Source: Streptococcaceae bacterium (GTDB lineage: Bacteria > Bacillota > Bacilli > Lactobacillales > Streptococcaceae). Taken from it: DNA of 64,000 nucleotides. The position numbers and the translations under genes are program-made. Where the stretch lies: the NCBI GenBank assembly GCA_902363395.1, contig CABIZZ010000001.1:1364001-1428000 (forward strand). Reading direction: 5' to 3'. Of the stretch, positions 56,591 through 64,000 are shown piece by piece (the stretch's first letter is position 1; each line of letters starts with the position of its first letter). The notes under the pieces are model-generated. The model did no database searches. It was not told the origin of the DNA and saw only the letters and a program-made list of their open reading frames with translations.

Positions 56591-57331
56591 TTACCCCTTA
56601 CGCATGCAAACATGTGGTAACTCTCTTCTAAGAAGTTCCCTTTGCTTTTGATTTGTTCTTCCCGTTGTTAAAAATCGGAGATGTTTCAGACTCTTCAAGT
56701 AGCTAACTGTTGATGCGTAGTTAAAAATAGACGTGTCAACAAAATCTAAAAAACGAAGCTCACTATATGGATGGATAAAATCCAATTCTGGTAATTTTTT
56801 ATTTGCTGTAAATGAAAGATAGAGCAACTGATTTAAATCCCTTATAAAATCAAAGTCCGGAAACTTTACATCATAATCAAAGTGCAGATAACGCATGCCT
56901 TTATGAAAAGAAATGTTCTCTATCGTTTCCAAATTTGTCATAGAAGAAATTCCTAGAGCTTTCACACAATCATTCTGGGGTAAGACGACCTTTCTTACTT
57001 TTCTAGCCCCAACTAATAAAATCTTTTCTACTTGTTCATATTTTGAAAAGTCTAGCACATCAGATTTACTTCCCATCAAGTAAATCACCCTCGTATTGCT
57101 AGGTAAAGAAAGCTGGTTAAAATCTACATCTTTCAGCATCTCCTCTGGGTTTTCAACAATGTACTTTTGTCTTAATAAGCGATTGATATCAATAAATTCA
57201 TTATAAGTCAATTTTTCGTCCAATAATGGTGCAATCTCTTCAATAGAATGCAGAGGCTCCATTGCCATTAGATTCTCTCTTTCGGAAAATCCTTTTTTAA
57301 TGATCTCTAAATATTTATCTAAACTGGTCAT
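56591..57331 (-). CDS. Hypothetical leucine-rich-repeat-like protein
   Basis: The 246-residue protein contains short repeated beta-strand/turn units from about residue 75 onward (LSLPSNTRVIYL, KILLVGARKVRKVVLP, MTNLETIENISF, LNQLLYLSFTA, YSELRFLDFVD, LKSLKHLRFLTT), reminiscent of irregular leucine-rich repeats. It has no signal peptide. It belongs to the run of probable immunity genes; the function is unknown. The start at the second ATG fits GAGGT better. Confidence 0.65.
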   Translation of the reverse strand: MTSLDKYLEIIKKGFSERENLMAMEPLHSIEEIAPLLDEKLTYNEFIDINRLLRQKYIVENPEEMLKDVDFNQLSLPSNTRVIYLMGSKSDVLDFSKYEQVEKILLVGARKVRKVVLPQNDCVKALGISSMTNLETIENISFHKGMRYLHFDYDVKFPDFDFIRDLNQLLYLSFTANKKLPELDFIHPYSELRFLDFVDTSIFNYASTVSYLKSLKHLRFLTTGRTNQKQRELLRRELPHVCMRKG

Positions 57332-57405
57332 CATTCACCTCTTTGCATGAATAAAATGCTTCGTTTTCTATTTTCAACCTAAATCATTTTCCAATGACAC
57401 CCTGA

Positions 57406-58189
57406 CTAGAAGACTAAATCATCGCTTGTCGCCAAAAGGTTAAATTCACGAATCTTCAGAGTATTTTTTCTAAATAAACTATATCCTGCTTGCTCAATCT
57501 CGATCAAAAATGACCTTGACTCTGGCTCTACCCGAAGCGTCTAGATATTGCTCTAGTTTCGTAATAGACTCCTCTGAATCAGACAATTGAACAAACAAAT
57601 CCCCATTGATGGTCATGACATCCTTTGTCGGTAAAAGCATGAGATTTTCAACACTTGGATCATTCACTATCATTAAGGAAGGGGAATAAATACAGCTTCT
57701 GGAGATGTCTAGATTTCCAAATCGTTCCCTAGCAGAAACAAAAATAGATTCCATCCCACCTTGGGCTTTCAGAACAAATTCCCTCTCAAAAAACGCTTCA
57801 AAACTGTCGTAGATCTCGATAACATCCATAGTAATCCCATCTAAATAATAAACTTGATGACTTTGAATGTTCCCATCCTTCAATCTATAAGCGAATTGAT
57901 CTCCAATAGCAGACATACCAAAAAAATAGTAGTCTGATACATAATCTCTCCAGACGTCTTTCCATACCTCATCCGAATTCCAGGAATCTAGCGTAATAGC
58001 TTGAGTAGAATCCGTCCCAAACAAGCGATAATAGCCACCATAAAACTCCAAGCCATTGGTCATGGAGAGCAAATCCAGGTGAGCTTGAGGAAACTGTCTG
58101 GCTTTGAGTTTTTCTAGTTCAAAAGCTGAGGCCCCACTTTCTTGTATGACCAGATCCTCACAACATTTTAAAAAATTCTTCATTTTCAT
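57406..58189 (-). pseudogene. SMI1/KNR4 (SUKH)-type protein, C-terminus apparently frameshifted
   Basis: The intact frame (57494-58189, 231 residues) has SUKH features: FPQAHLDLLSMTNGLEF, FGTDSTQAI and DSFEAFFEREF. It ends YLDASGRARVKVIFDRD. In another frame, from 57540 down to TAG at 57406, 44 codons read TLRVEPESRSFLIEIEQAGY, then SLFRKNTLKIREFNLLATSD and DLVF. This looks like natural protein continuing after EQYLD. A net loss of two bases (or gain of one) near 57538-57541 would explain it. SUKH proteins often neutralise polymorphic toxins. Confidence 0.6.
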
Positions 58190-58216
58190 TTGCTTCTCAT
58201 CTCTTCATCTTTGGCT

Positions 58217-58780
58217 TTAGCCAAGCATAAATTCAATAAAGTCTTTTCGATAGGCTTCAGGAAGTTGCTCCTCGATAATAGCCATGATTCCTGTTAAAAA
58301 ACCTTCTTTATAGTCCGACAAGTCCTCATCAATGTAGATGTCATTCTCAAACTTGGTGATTTCTAGCTTTTTCATCTGACTATAAGTAGACAAGAAAGTA
58401 GATAAAGAGGGGCTTAAGCAATAGAGCTTGGAATTCCCAGGAATCTTGCCAAATACAGGACTAAGCTCGCTAGTTAGATCACAAAAAATTGGCTCATCCC
58501 CCATCATGTGAGCAAAAACCACATAACTCTCTTTCCAGCTAGTATCCTGCCATCCTTCTGATGCAGCTTCACATAGAGGGAGAGGAATTAGAGCAAGATC
58601 ATAGGGAGCTCCTCTAAAATAAGCTTCTTCATCAAAGTCTAAATGCTGGTAAAAGTCTTTTACTTGACCAGACAAATCTAGCTTTTCGATATGGAGACAG
58701 TCACTAGTAAATACAAGCTCTCCTAAGCCCTTGTTTCTATGATAGACTTCTACAAATTCCTTCAACAAATTGAACATCAT
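58217..58780 (-). CDS. Hypothetical protein, SUKH-like
   Basis: The 187-residue soluble protein resembles the SUKH group in pattern: a middle strand region (YVVFAHMMGDEPIFCDLTSE) resembling the binding segment, and a C-terminal helix (LPEAYRKDFIEFML). The assignment is from pattern only. It has a clear GAGGAG ribosome binding site and lies 27 bases upstream of the frameshifted SUKH gene. Confidence 0.6.
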   Translation of the reverse strand: MMFNLLKEFVEVYHRNKGLGELVFTSDCLHIEKLDLSGQVKDFYQHLDFDEEAYFRGAPYDLALIPLPLCEAASEGWQDTSWKESYVVFAHMMGDEPIFCDLTSELSPVFGKIPGNSKLYCLSPSLSTFLSTYSQMKKLEITKFENDIYIDEDLSDYKEGFLTGIMAIIEEQLPEAYRKDFIEFMLG

Positions 58781-58834
58781 TATTAGACTCCTCTCACATT
58801 TTTGGGATTATATTTGGCTATTTTCAACTGACGA

Positions 58835-59119
58835 TTACGTATCATTCTGACCGCTAGCGACAGCCTGAGCCCAAATTCGTTCAAATTCCTCTTGACTAAT
58901 CTTGATCGAGTCTGATAGATCCAACTCATCTTTTCGACCATCATAGAGTAGAAACCCTACTTCTGGAACGTAATCCTGTAGGCAAGAGGAAGCATAAGAG
59001 TTCCCATTCAAAACGTTAATTTGTCGACTTGCACGCTGACCAGTAAACTCTGTATAAATAACTCCTAGGCCTGTCATAAACTCACTATTACCATAATAAT
59101 AATATTCTTTTTCACACAT
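58835..59119 (-). CDS. Small hypothetical protein
   Basis: This 94-residue acidic protein (MCEKEYYYYGNSEFMTGLG) has no recognised domain. The ribosome binding site AAGGAAG precedes the ATG. It is part of the immunity-like gene run; the compact size and acidic C-terminus (DELDLSDSIKISQEEFERIW) fit that class. The function is unknown. Confidence 0.6.
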   Translation of the reverse strand: MCEKEYYYYGNSEFMTGLGVIYTEFTGQRASRQINVLNGNSYASSCLQDYVPEVGFLLYDGRKDELDLSDSIKISQEEFERIWAQAVASGQNDT

Positions 59120-59658
59120 TAGAATCTTCCTTTACCATTTGTCTCTCCAAGAATGGCATTCTTTCCTTTTTGCCTCTTTCATCGACTAATTCTATATTCA
59201 TTTTCAATTTATAGAATCTACGGGCTCTTAGATTTATTCTCCAAGACTCTCACTTCTACTTTATCCTCCGCTAAATGGAGATCCAGTACTTTTTCCTGGT
59301 CTTGAAAGAAAAGTGTCAGGTCTCTGGTAGAAAATTCAGTAGAATAAGAGGGCAAAAAGTCATCCAAAGACTCCATTTGAAACAAGACGTAAACTGGTGA
59401 AAACTCCCAAAAAACTAGGATAAACTGACTACTATTGCCAACTAGACTTTGAATTGACCTACTTAGATCTTTAGTCGCAAGGTCAACAGGAACCTCATAA
59501 AGGCAAGGAAGCGGAGAGTCTATAGGATTCAACTCCCCAGCATACCAAGCAATTTCTTTAGGTTTATCGGTCAGAAAATGGACATCCTTAATCCCCTTCA
59601 ACTGATTGATTCGTTTTTCTACTTTTAATAAAGATAATCTCTTTTTTAAGTTACTCAT
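59112..59658 (-). pseudogene. Hypothetical protein, C-terminus possibly frameshifted
   Basis: The intact frame (59218-59658, 146 residues) ends LENKSKSP. A second frame then reads RFYKLKMNIELVDERGKKER and MPFLERQMVKEDSNV, with its stop at 59112 overlapping the next gene's ATG by eight bases, as in a tight operon. This suggests the original protein was longer. The family is unknown. The protein may equally be complete at 59218. It overlaps the stop of the upstream gene (59651) by eight bases. Confidence 0.45.
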
Positions 59659-60385
59659 TGTTCTTGCTCCACCATTCTGAAACAGAAATTTTGCTCACAA
59701 CCTCATTCTCTTTATCCAACAGATATAGGAAGTTACCTTTCGCTTCCAGTCTACCAAGTTTGGCCCCATAATCCATCTCGTGAGCAGAGCAGGATTGAAT
59801 CAACTGACGGATGCTCTTGTCCTTGTGCTCTATCTTCCAAAACAAATCCACCTTATCCAGCTGATGCTCCACTTGAATGGAATAGGTCGTGGATTGGATC
59901 TTCTTTCTTTTCCACTCCCAGCTATTTTCGTAATCGTTTTTCTCTATTTCATTGACTACATCCTCTATCAAGGAGCATGGAATAGAGAGCTCCTGAAACA
60001 CGCGCTTTACCCCTTTTAACAAGGCCCCTAAGAGCATCTTTTTCTGATCCAATGGACTCGAGCTTTCATAGCTAGAAAAATCAAATAAGACCTGAACAGT
60101 ATAGACGCCAAGGAGGTTCATGATAGCTGGATTGCTAATCGTATCTACACATTCTACGATGATTTTCCAACAATGCTTGCTCACAACTGGTTTAAAAAGG
60201 CGCTCTACCATAGAGGTCATACATTTGGATTCATATACGAACGCTCTTCGAAGGTCTTTCCAATTCTGTCGATAGTCCTTAATTCTAGCTTCCTCGTAAG
60301 TTAGCGTAGCTGAGTCCATCAGCTCCTCAATCCTCTGTTGATTTTCCACATAGGGCTTATCTAATTCAAAATACTGTAACTTCAT
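59651..60385 (-). CDS. Hypothetical protein in immunity-like run
   Basis: The 244-residue soluble protein has no family that I recognise. It is rich in Trp/Lys-containing helices (ENSWEWKRKKIQ, SEWWSKNNE) with predicted strands in the middle (NLLGVYTVQVLFDFSSYESS). The start has only a weak ribosome binding site (GAGACC), and codons open upstream to 60424. The 164 bases between it and the next gene contain no supported gene. Confidence 0.6.
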   Translation of the reverse strand: MKLQYFELDKPYVENQQRIEELMDSATLTYEEARIKDYRQNWKDLRRAFVYESKCMTSMVERLFKPVVSKHCWKIIVECVDTISNPAIMNLLGVYTVQVLFDFSSYESSSPLDQKKMLLGALLKGVKRVFQELSIPCSLIEDVVNEIEKNDYENSWEWKRKKIQSTTYSIQVEHQLDKVDLFWKIEHKDKSIRQLIQSCSAHEMDYGAKLGRLEAKGNFLYLLDKENEVVSKISVSEWWSKNNE

Positions 60386-60549
60386 ATTCGTGGTCTCGTA
60401 GTTTTTTTCTTGTAGAAAGGTCTAGCCTTAGGTCAAGGTCTAATATTTGTGCTCTTTCTTCACTTTTTCCCATAGTCGTGGTGTCCCTCCTAGCAATGGA
60501 GGATTGTTTGATCATCCAGAATCTCCGCAAATAAGCTAAGAATACATCT

Positions 60550-60939
60550 TTAAGTATCAATCTTCACAGGACCAATCTCAGCAATTCTAACTAGGTCAGA
60601 AGAACCCGATAATATCACATCATTTTGGTTTATAAAATTGAATTCAACCTTATTCTCTAAAAAGAGCAGTTCCAGTTGTCCCTTAACCTTATGAATCCCC
60701 TTAGAATAAAAATGGATTTCATCTAAATTAAAAAACTCTAAATTAATTTTTATGGCATTAAATGCACTTTTCTGCCACTTTTCAGGGAAATTAGTTGGCA
60801 AATCAAATAAATAAAAAACAAGATCTAATTTGTAATCGTAACATAATACAGTATCAAGAAATACATTATTCAAGTCCAAATCACCATCAAACAAATGAAT
60901 AATCTTTTCCTTCCCCACTACTTTTTCAAACCATTTCAC
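60550..60939 (-). CDS. Hypothetical protein, possibly an Imm50-like immunity protein
   Basis: This 129-residue protein begins at a GTG codon with AAGGAG eight bases upstream. The start MKWFEKVVGKEKIIHLFDGD and the strand-rich body (KINLEFFNLDEIHFYSKG, GQLELLFLENKVEFNFI) recall Imm50-type immunity proteins. The match is by eye and uncertain. Confidence 0.55.
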   Translation of the reverse strand: MKWFEKVVGKEKIIHLFDGDLDLNNVFLDTVLCYDYKLDLVFYLFDLPTNFPEKWQKSAFNAIKINLEFFNLDEIHFYSKGIHKVKGQLELLFLENKVEFNFINQNDVILSGSSDLVRIAEIGPVKIDT

Positions 60940-61036
60940 AGTATGAACTCCTTTTTAAAAATGAATATAAGTCTTATTTTTAAAAGTTATTGTTTCGCTT
61001 TTTAAGGAAGTGACAGCTTCCCTCTTTAAGTAAATT

Positions 61037-61663
61037 TTAGAATAGACTAACTCTTCTGCCGTCCTTTCCTTTTGTAACGTCATTGATTAAGTCCTTGACG
61101 ATAGATATATCGAACTGACGAGAAAAGTCAATAATTTTCTGGCGATTCTCTTCTGGATATAGATAAGATGCAGCCAAAATAAATAAAAATGGATTTATGA
61201 CTTGACCAATATGCTCAAGATATTTAGGATGAGTCACATAAGACATAATTTTGTTAAAATCGTCATCTTTCAGCACAATCTTTCTCTGATATATCGCTGC
61301 ACAGGCACCTGCAGCTTGAGATGAGTTATTCGATTCCAAGGACTCATAAACGAAAGACAAGTTCTCTGTTTCTGAATTTTCTAGATAAGCAATCGCTACT
61401 GCTAGAGAGCGATAGGTTACAGGTGTTGGAATATCTCTCAGCAGTAATGACTTGAGATAGGGGACTTCTTCTGTGCAATCCGTTGCGGCCATGGCGTAGA
61501 GTAAGTACATTTGTGATTCCCACGATCTAGGTTTTTCCATCTCGCCTTCCAAGGCTTGATGCAAAAATGGTCCATATCCTTTTAGTTTACCCTTTAAAAT
61601 TTTTTTCGCAGCTTTTTTTACCAAGGGCGTACGTCCTGAAGTTAACTCATCTACATAGTCCAT
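61037..61663 (-). CDS. Hypothetical all-helical (HEAT-like) protein
   Basis: The 208-residue protein is built of paired helices (TPLVKKAAKKILKGKLKGYG, SWESQMYLLYAMAATDCTEE, TYRSLAVAIAYLENSE), suggesting a HEAT/ARM-like solenoid. Such proteins occur among polymorphic-toxin immunity genes. It has a good ribosome binding site (AAAGGAG). The function is unknown. Confidence 0.62.
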   Translation of the reverse strand: MDYVDELTSGRTPLVKKAAKKILKGKLKGYGPFLHQALEGEMEKPRSWESQMYLLYAMAATDCTEEVPYLKSLLLRDIPTPVTYRSLAVAIAYLENSETENLSFVYESLESNNSSQAAGACAAIYQRKIVLKDDDFNKIMSYVTHPKYLEHIGQVINPFLFILAASYLYPEENRQKIIDFSRQFDISIVKDLINDVTKGKDGRRVSLF

Positions 61664-61674
61664 CTAAAACTCCT

Positions 61675-62193
61675 TTATTTCATTTGCTTGTCCAGTTCTT
61701 CTTCCAATATTCTGTTATAAACTATACTTCCGACACAGGCTTCCCAGTCTAGGTCCTCAACTTCTTCCCTAGAAAAAATCTTAGGTTCCCGCCTACCATC
61801 TAGCCAGACCTTCCCAAATTGAAGACCATTTGGGTCTCCCCATTTAAAGGCTAAATCCTTAAAAGGGCTTGGATCAAAATCCACTTGGTGACCAATTATC
61901 TGCCAAGACCATACTGGACTTCGATCAAACAAGGTGTAGGAATCTATAATGATGGGCTTACCTATAAATTGAGCACGACTTAGCTCCTCAACTGTTATAG
62001 TAGGACTTGCTTGAAAGATATCGAAAAATTGGATGACATGACCAACATTCACTTTTCCAAGGATTTAACCAAATACAAACATTTCCTCCGAAAATTGATA
62101 GCAAAAAATATCACCAATTTTAATAAATCGAAGTTTTGTTCTTGGCTTTTCATTCCACTCACGAATCTTTATCTGGGGCAATTTTTTCTCCAT
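61675..62193 (-). pseudogene. Imm26-like immunity protein gene with in-frame stop
   Basis: From ATG at 62193 the frame reads MEKKLPQIKIREWNEKPRTK, then FIKIGDIFCYQFSEEMFVFG, then TAA (62065-62067), and continues in the same frame ILGKVNVGHVIQFFDIFQ to a stop at 61675. The joined sequence has the layout of Imm26 proteins (GDIF...FG-x-ILG...FFDIF...PIIIDSY...WQIIGHQ). A CAA-to-TAA change would explain the stop. A GTG at 62052 might restart a 125-residue fragment. SUKH and DUF7716-like neighbours support the immunity assignment. Confidence 0.78.
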
Positions 62194-62212
62194 AATTAAT
62201 TTAATTCTATTC

Positions 62213-62773
62213 CTACTGTTCTTTATTTAAGATATGAAAGAGATCATCTCTTAGAACGATTCCATCGTCTTCTATCAAATAGGCCATGTGCTCCCAGAAG
62301 GGCAATTCTTGTTCAAGGGGAGCTTCTAAGGCAAGTACTTGATTCTTCAAGTTTGCTGCAATCTCTTCGACTTCATCTTGCTCAATCTCATAAAACTTTG
62401 CTTTCAAAAGAAAGATGCCTGATAGAAAAAGTGAATAAGAGGAAACAAAAGCTTGCAAGGAAGAGTTGACATAAATCCTCGCTTCTTGAAAAACTTCCCT
62501 TCCTTCTTGATTGCAAAGTAAGAAGACCTGCCCCTCTTCTCTAATCACAAAGGCACCTAAAAAACACTTGCCAAAAAGCCTATAGCTCTCCTGATTTTTC
62601 CTTAGTTCGACTAGTTCGTCGCCTGCTTTGACAAAAGAAAATCCCATTTTGGAGTAATCCTCTAAATATGCCAAAAGGTTGAAACGGACCTCATCCAAAC
62701 TAAATGGTTTCTCCTCTTTAGGACCTACGCTAAAACCGTACTCCTTCACCAATTCATCGATATTGACTGTCAT
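62213..62773 (-). CDS. SUKH-4-like hypothetical protein
   Basis: The 186-residue protein starts MTVNIDELVKEYGFS; the ATG at 62773 has AAGGAG upstream and is preferred to 62788. The pattern (SLDEVRFNLLAYL, YRLFGKCFLGAFVIREEGQVFLL, VNSSLQAFVSSYSLF) resembles SUKH-4/YwqJ-linked immunity proteins: a nucleotide-free strand core followed by a helix that ends the domain. The assignment is tentative. Confidence 0.6.
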   Translation of the reverse strand: MTVNIDELVKEYGFSVGPKEEKPFSLDEVRFNLLAYLEDYSKMGFSFVKAGDELVELRKNQESYRLFGKCFLGAFVIREEGQVFLLCNQEGREVFQEARIYVNSSLQAFVSSYSLFLSGIFLLKAKFYEIEQDEVEEIAANLKNQVLALEAPLEQELPFWEHMAYLIEDDGIVLRDDLFHILNKEQ

Positions 62774-62825
62774 TTTTCTCCTTATCACTATCAGTCATTG
62801 AATACCATTTCTCTAATCGGCCTAG

Positions 62826-63164
62826 CTAATCATCAAAAGGCATAAAGCTATCATGCTGCTGATAATAATTTAAAGCCTCGACCAAGTCTTGGGGACTTGC
62901 ATTTGGTTTTTCTTCAAGTGCGACTGCAAGGACATCAATCAACTGCTCTCCATAGTAGACTAGCAGCAGATCTTGCTCCGTCACTTCTGTCGGGTAGACA
63001 TCAGAGTCTTTCACGACATCCGGATAATCGGATACCCAATAGAGCCTAGCTAGTGCCAGTTCTCCATCCTCCTTGCCATAGAGGCAAAAATCATCTGATA
63101 CTAATTGATCTACGCGCACCTGCTCAATTATCTGCTCTAGTGAAAGTTCTTGGTGTTTTCGCAT
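62826..63164 (-). CDS. DUF7716-like small protein
   Basis: The 112-residue acidic protein ends LVEALNYYQQHDSFMPFDD, which resembles the tail of DUF7716 proteins found in toxin-immunity loci (a LLEAFLYYYDNDAFI-like segment). The N-terminus LSLEQIIEQVRVDQLVSDDFCLYGKEDG also fits. The family call is from memory of the pattern and moderately secure. The ribosome binding site AAAGGAG precedes the ATG. Confidence 0.62.
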   Translation of the reverse strand: MRKHQELSLEQIIEQVRVDQLVSDDFCLYGKEDGELALARLYWVSDYPDVVKDSDVYPTEVTEQDLLLVYYGEQLIDVLAVALEEKPNASPQDLVEALNYYQQHDSFMPFDD

Positions 63165-63182
63165 TCCGTCTCCTTTTTAATC

Positions 63183-63647
63183 TCACTCTTCAACAAAAGA
63201 GTTCAAAAATTTCTCAAAAGAAGCCCATTGACCGTAAATCTCTGCTTTTTCTTCTAAAACATAGAAATACACCTTGCCATAATCCTCTGCCCTTAGAGAA
63301 AGAGCATAGTTACCCGATCCAGGATCATAGGCAAAATGGAGAAGGTCTGTAGCCCTAAATCCCTCAGGCACAGCCTCATCATCAAACCAGGTAAAAGACT
63401 TCCTCATCTCCTCCAGTGAATCAAAGGAATTGAAAGGAAAGAGAAGATGGTCATCGTGGACACCCCTTACTTGGGGCTGGCCACCGTTGTACTTGAGATA
63501 AAAATCCATCATAGATTTTGGCAATTTCTTTCCAAGAATCTCCTCAAATTGTAAAAAATCTTCACTTGAAATAGCTGGATCTGTGTCTGTTAATACTAGC
63601 ATCCCTTCTCCTTTTTTGAGTCTCTCTTTCCATAGTTTGACCTCCAT
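63183..63647 (-). CDS. SMI1/KNR4 (SUKH-1) family protein
   Basis: The 154-residue protein has the clearest SUKH domain of the array: ISSEDFLQFEEILGKKLPKS at the start of the domain, DFYLKYNGGQP, FPFNSFDSLEEM, and FAYDPGSGNYALSLR, then ASFEKFLNSF. SUKH proteins bind and inhibit diverse toxins. An alternative start at 63602 (MLVLTDTDPAIS) has a better ribosome binding site (AGGAG), so the first 15 residues are uncertain. Confidence 0.85.
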   Translation of the reverse strand: MEVKLWKERLKKGEGMLVLTDTDPAISSEDFLQFEEILGKKLPKSMMDFYLKYNGGQPQVRGVHDDHLLFPFNSFDSLEEMRKSFTWFDDEAVPEGFRATDLLHFAYDPGSGNYALSLRAEDYGKVYFYVLEEKAEIYGQWASFEKFLNSFVEE

Positions 63648-63702
63648 ATTACAGGTCCCTTTTAGGCTATCATACCATAAGATTTCCTTTCCATAAAGCT
63701 AA

Positions 63703-63740
63703 AATAGAAAATGAGCCCAGCGGTTTTACTAGACTCATTT
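63703..63740 (-). terminator. Terminator of the SDR gene
   Basis: AAATGAGTCTAG pairs with CTGGGCTCATTT and is followed on the minus strand by TCTATTTT. It ends the SDR transcript before the immunity-like array. Confidence 0.7.
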
Positions 63741-63770
63741 CATACTTATCTTTTTTGCTTATTTCATCCC

Positions 63771-64000
63771 TTACTTCAAACTCCACCCGCCATCAATGGT
63801 AAGGATTTGTCCTTGCATAGCGGATGCCTTCCTGCTAGCCAAAAAGAGGCTAACTTCTGCTACTTCTTCTGGCTCAATCCAGCGCTTGATGGGTGTCTCA
63901 CTGGCTACCCAGTCAGCCAAGCCACCTGGTTCAAAATCCGCTGCGGTCATGCCTGTTTTGACGGCTCCGGGTGCGATGCCAAAGACCTGAACCCCAGCTT
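63771..64000 (-). CDS. SDR-family oxidoreductase, C-terminal part
   Basis: Only the last 76 codons are inside the window. They read GIAPGAVKTGMTAADF, SETPIKRWIEPEEVAEVSLF and GQILTIDGGWSLK, the conserved C-terminal half of short-chain dehydrogenases (3-oxoacyl-ACP reductase-like). The catalytic Tyr-x-x-x-Lys lies outside. The substrate is unknown. Confidence 0.88.
   Translation of the reverse strand, partial: AGVQVFGIAPGAVKTGMTAADFEPGGLADWVASETPIKRWIEPEEVAEVSLFLASRKASAMQGQILTIDGGWSLK

Noticed and set aside
60366..60560. 64-codon minus-strand frame between two immunity-like genes
   Set aside because: It overlaps both neighbours, has no ribosome binding site and a low-complexity basic sequence. 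I could not show that it is translated or find a remnant of a known family in it.

Overview
The window is a low-GC Firmicutes chromosome and almost certainly an oral streptococcus of the mitis/sanguinis group. The evidence is a set of typical streptococcal genes: MacP, PBP2b, ThiT with its riboswitch, a ComX-type com-box in front of comEA-comEC, and a tagatose-pathway operon. S. parasanguinis or a close relative is my best guess, but the species cannot be proven from this sequence. Most genes lie on the minus strand. No rRNA, tRNA, CRISPR array, prophage or replication origin was seen.

Layout. 1-4.3 kb: arginine deiminase operon arcA-arcB-arcC (arcC runs off the window) with its Crp/Fnr-type regulator upstream and a CcpA (cre) site in the arcA promoter. 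4.4-9.7 kb: an exported beta-lactamase-like serine hydrolase, a HerA-like ATPase, sodA, and a DUF805 membrane protein overlapping holA. 9.7-13.5 kb: competence genes comEC and comEA, and plsC. 13.6-17.2 kb (plus strand): a P-type ATPase, a tRNA N6-methylase and a GIY-YIG protein. 18-25.5 kb: galactose-type PTS (IIA, IIB, IIC) with lacX and lacABCD, controlled by lacR. 25.8-34.5 kb: cshA, corA, a PH-domain protein, riboswitch-thiT, prfC and a DUF2207 protein. 34.5-36.6 kb: three tandem paralogous TIGR02206-type membrane proteins. 36.7-44.2 kb: NUDIX, murF, ddl, recR and pbp2b, then exoA and a VOC protein. 44.2-49.9 kb: an AT-rich module bounded by insertion-sequence end sequences, with a LytTR response regulator, a histidine kinase and a permease-ATPase-permease ABC set. 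49.9-53.7 kb: nth, pfs, macP, nudF and glmU. 53.8-56.4 kb: ASCH, a stand-alone PEP-utilising domain, GNAT and NUDIX genes. 56.4-63.6 kb: a run of small minus-strand genes that look like polymorphic-toxin immunity proteins (SUKH, Imm26-like, DUF7716-like and unknown families), several of them broken. An SDR gene enters at the right edge.

How the parts fit. The arc and lac/gat operons are catabolic units and both carry good cre sites over their promoters, so glucose repression through CcpA is expected. The murF-ddl-recR-pbp2b, macP and glmU genes all serve peptidoglycan synthesis. comEA-comEC depends on the alternative sigma factor ComX.

The most unusual parts are: the IS-bounded sensor/ABC module; the immunity-gene array with a premature stop in an Imm26-like gene and two apparent C-terminal frameshifts; two intergenic transcription units with a good promoter and a terminator but no gene (near 25.7 kb and 27.8 kb); and a 136-bp MITE-like element present twice in opposite orientation.
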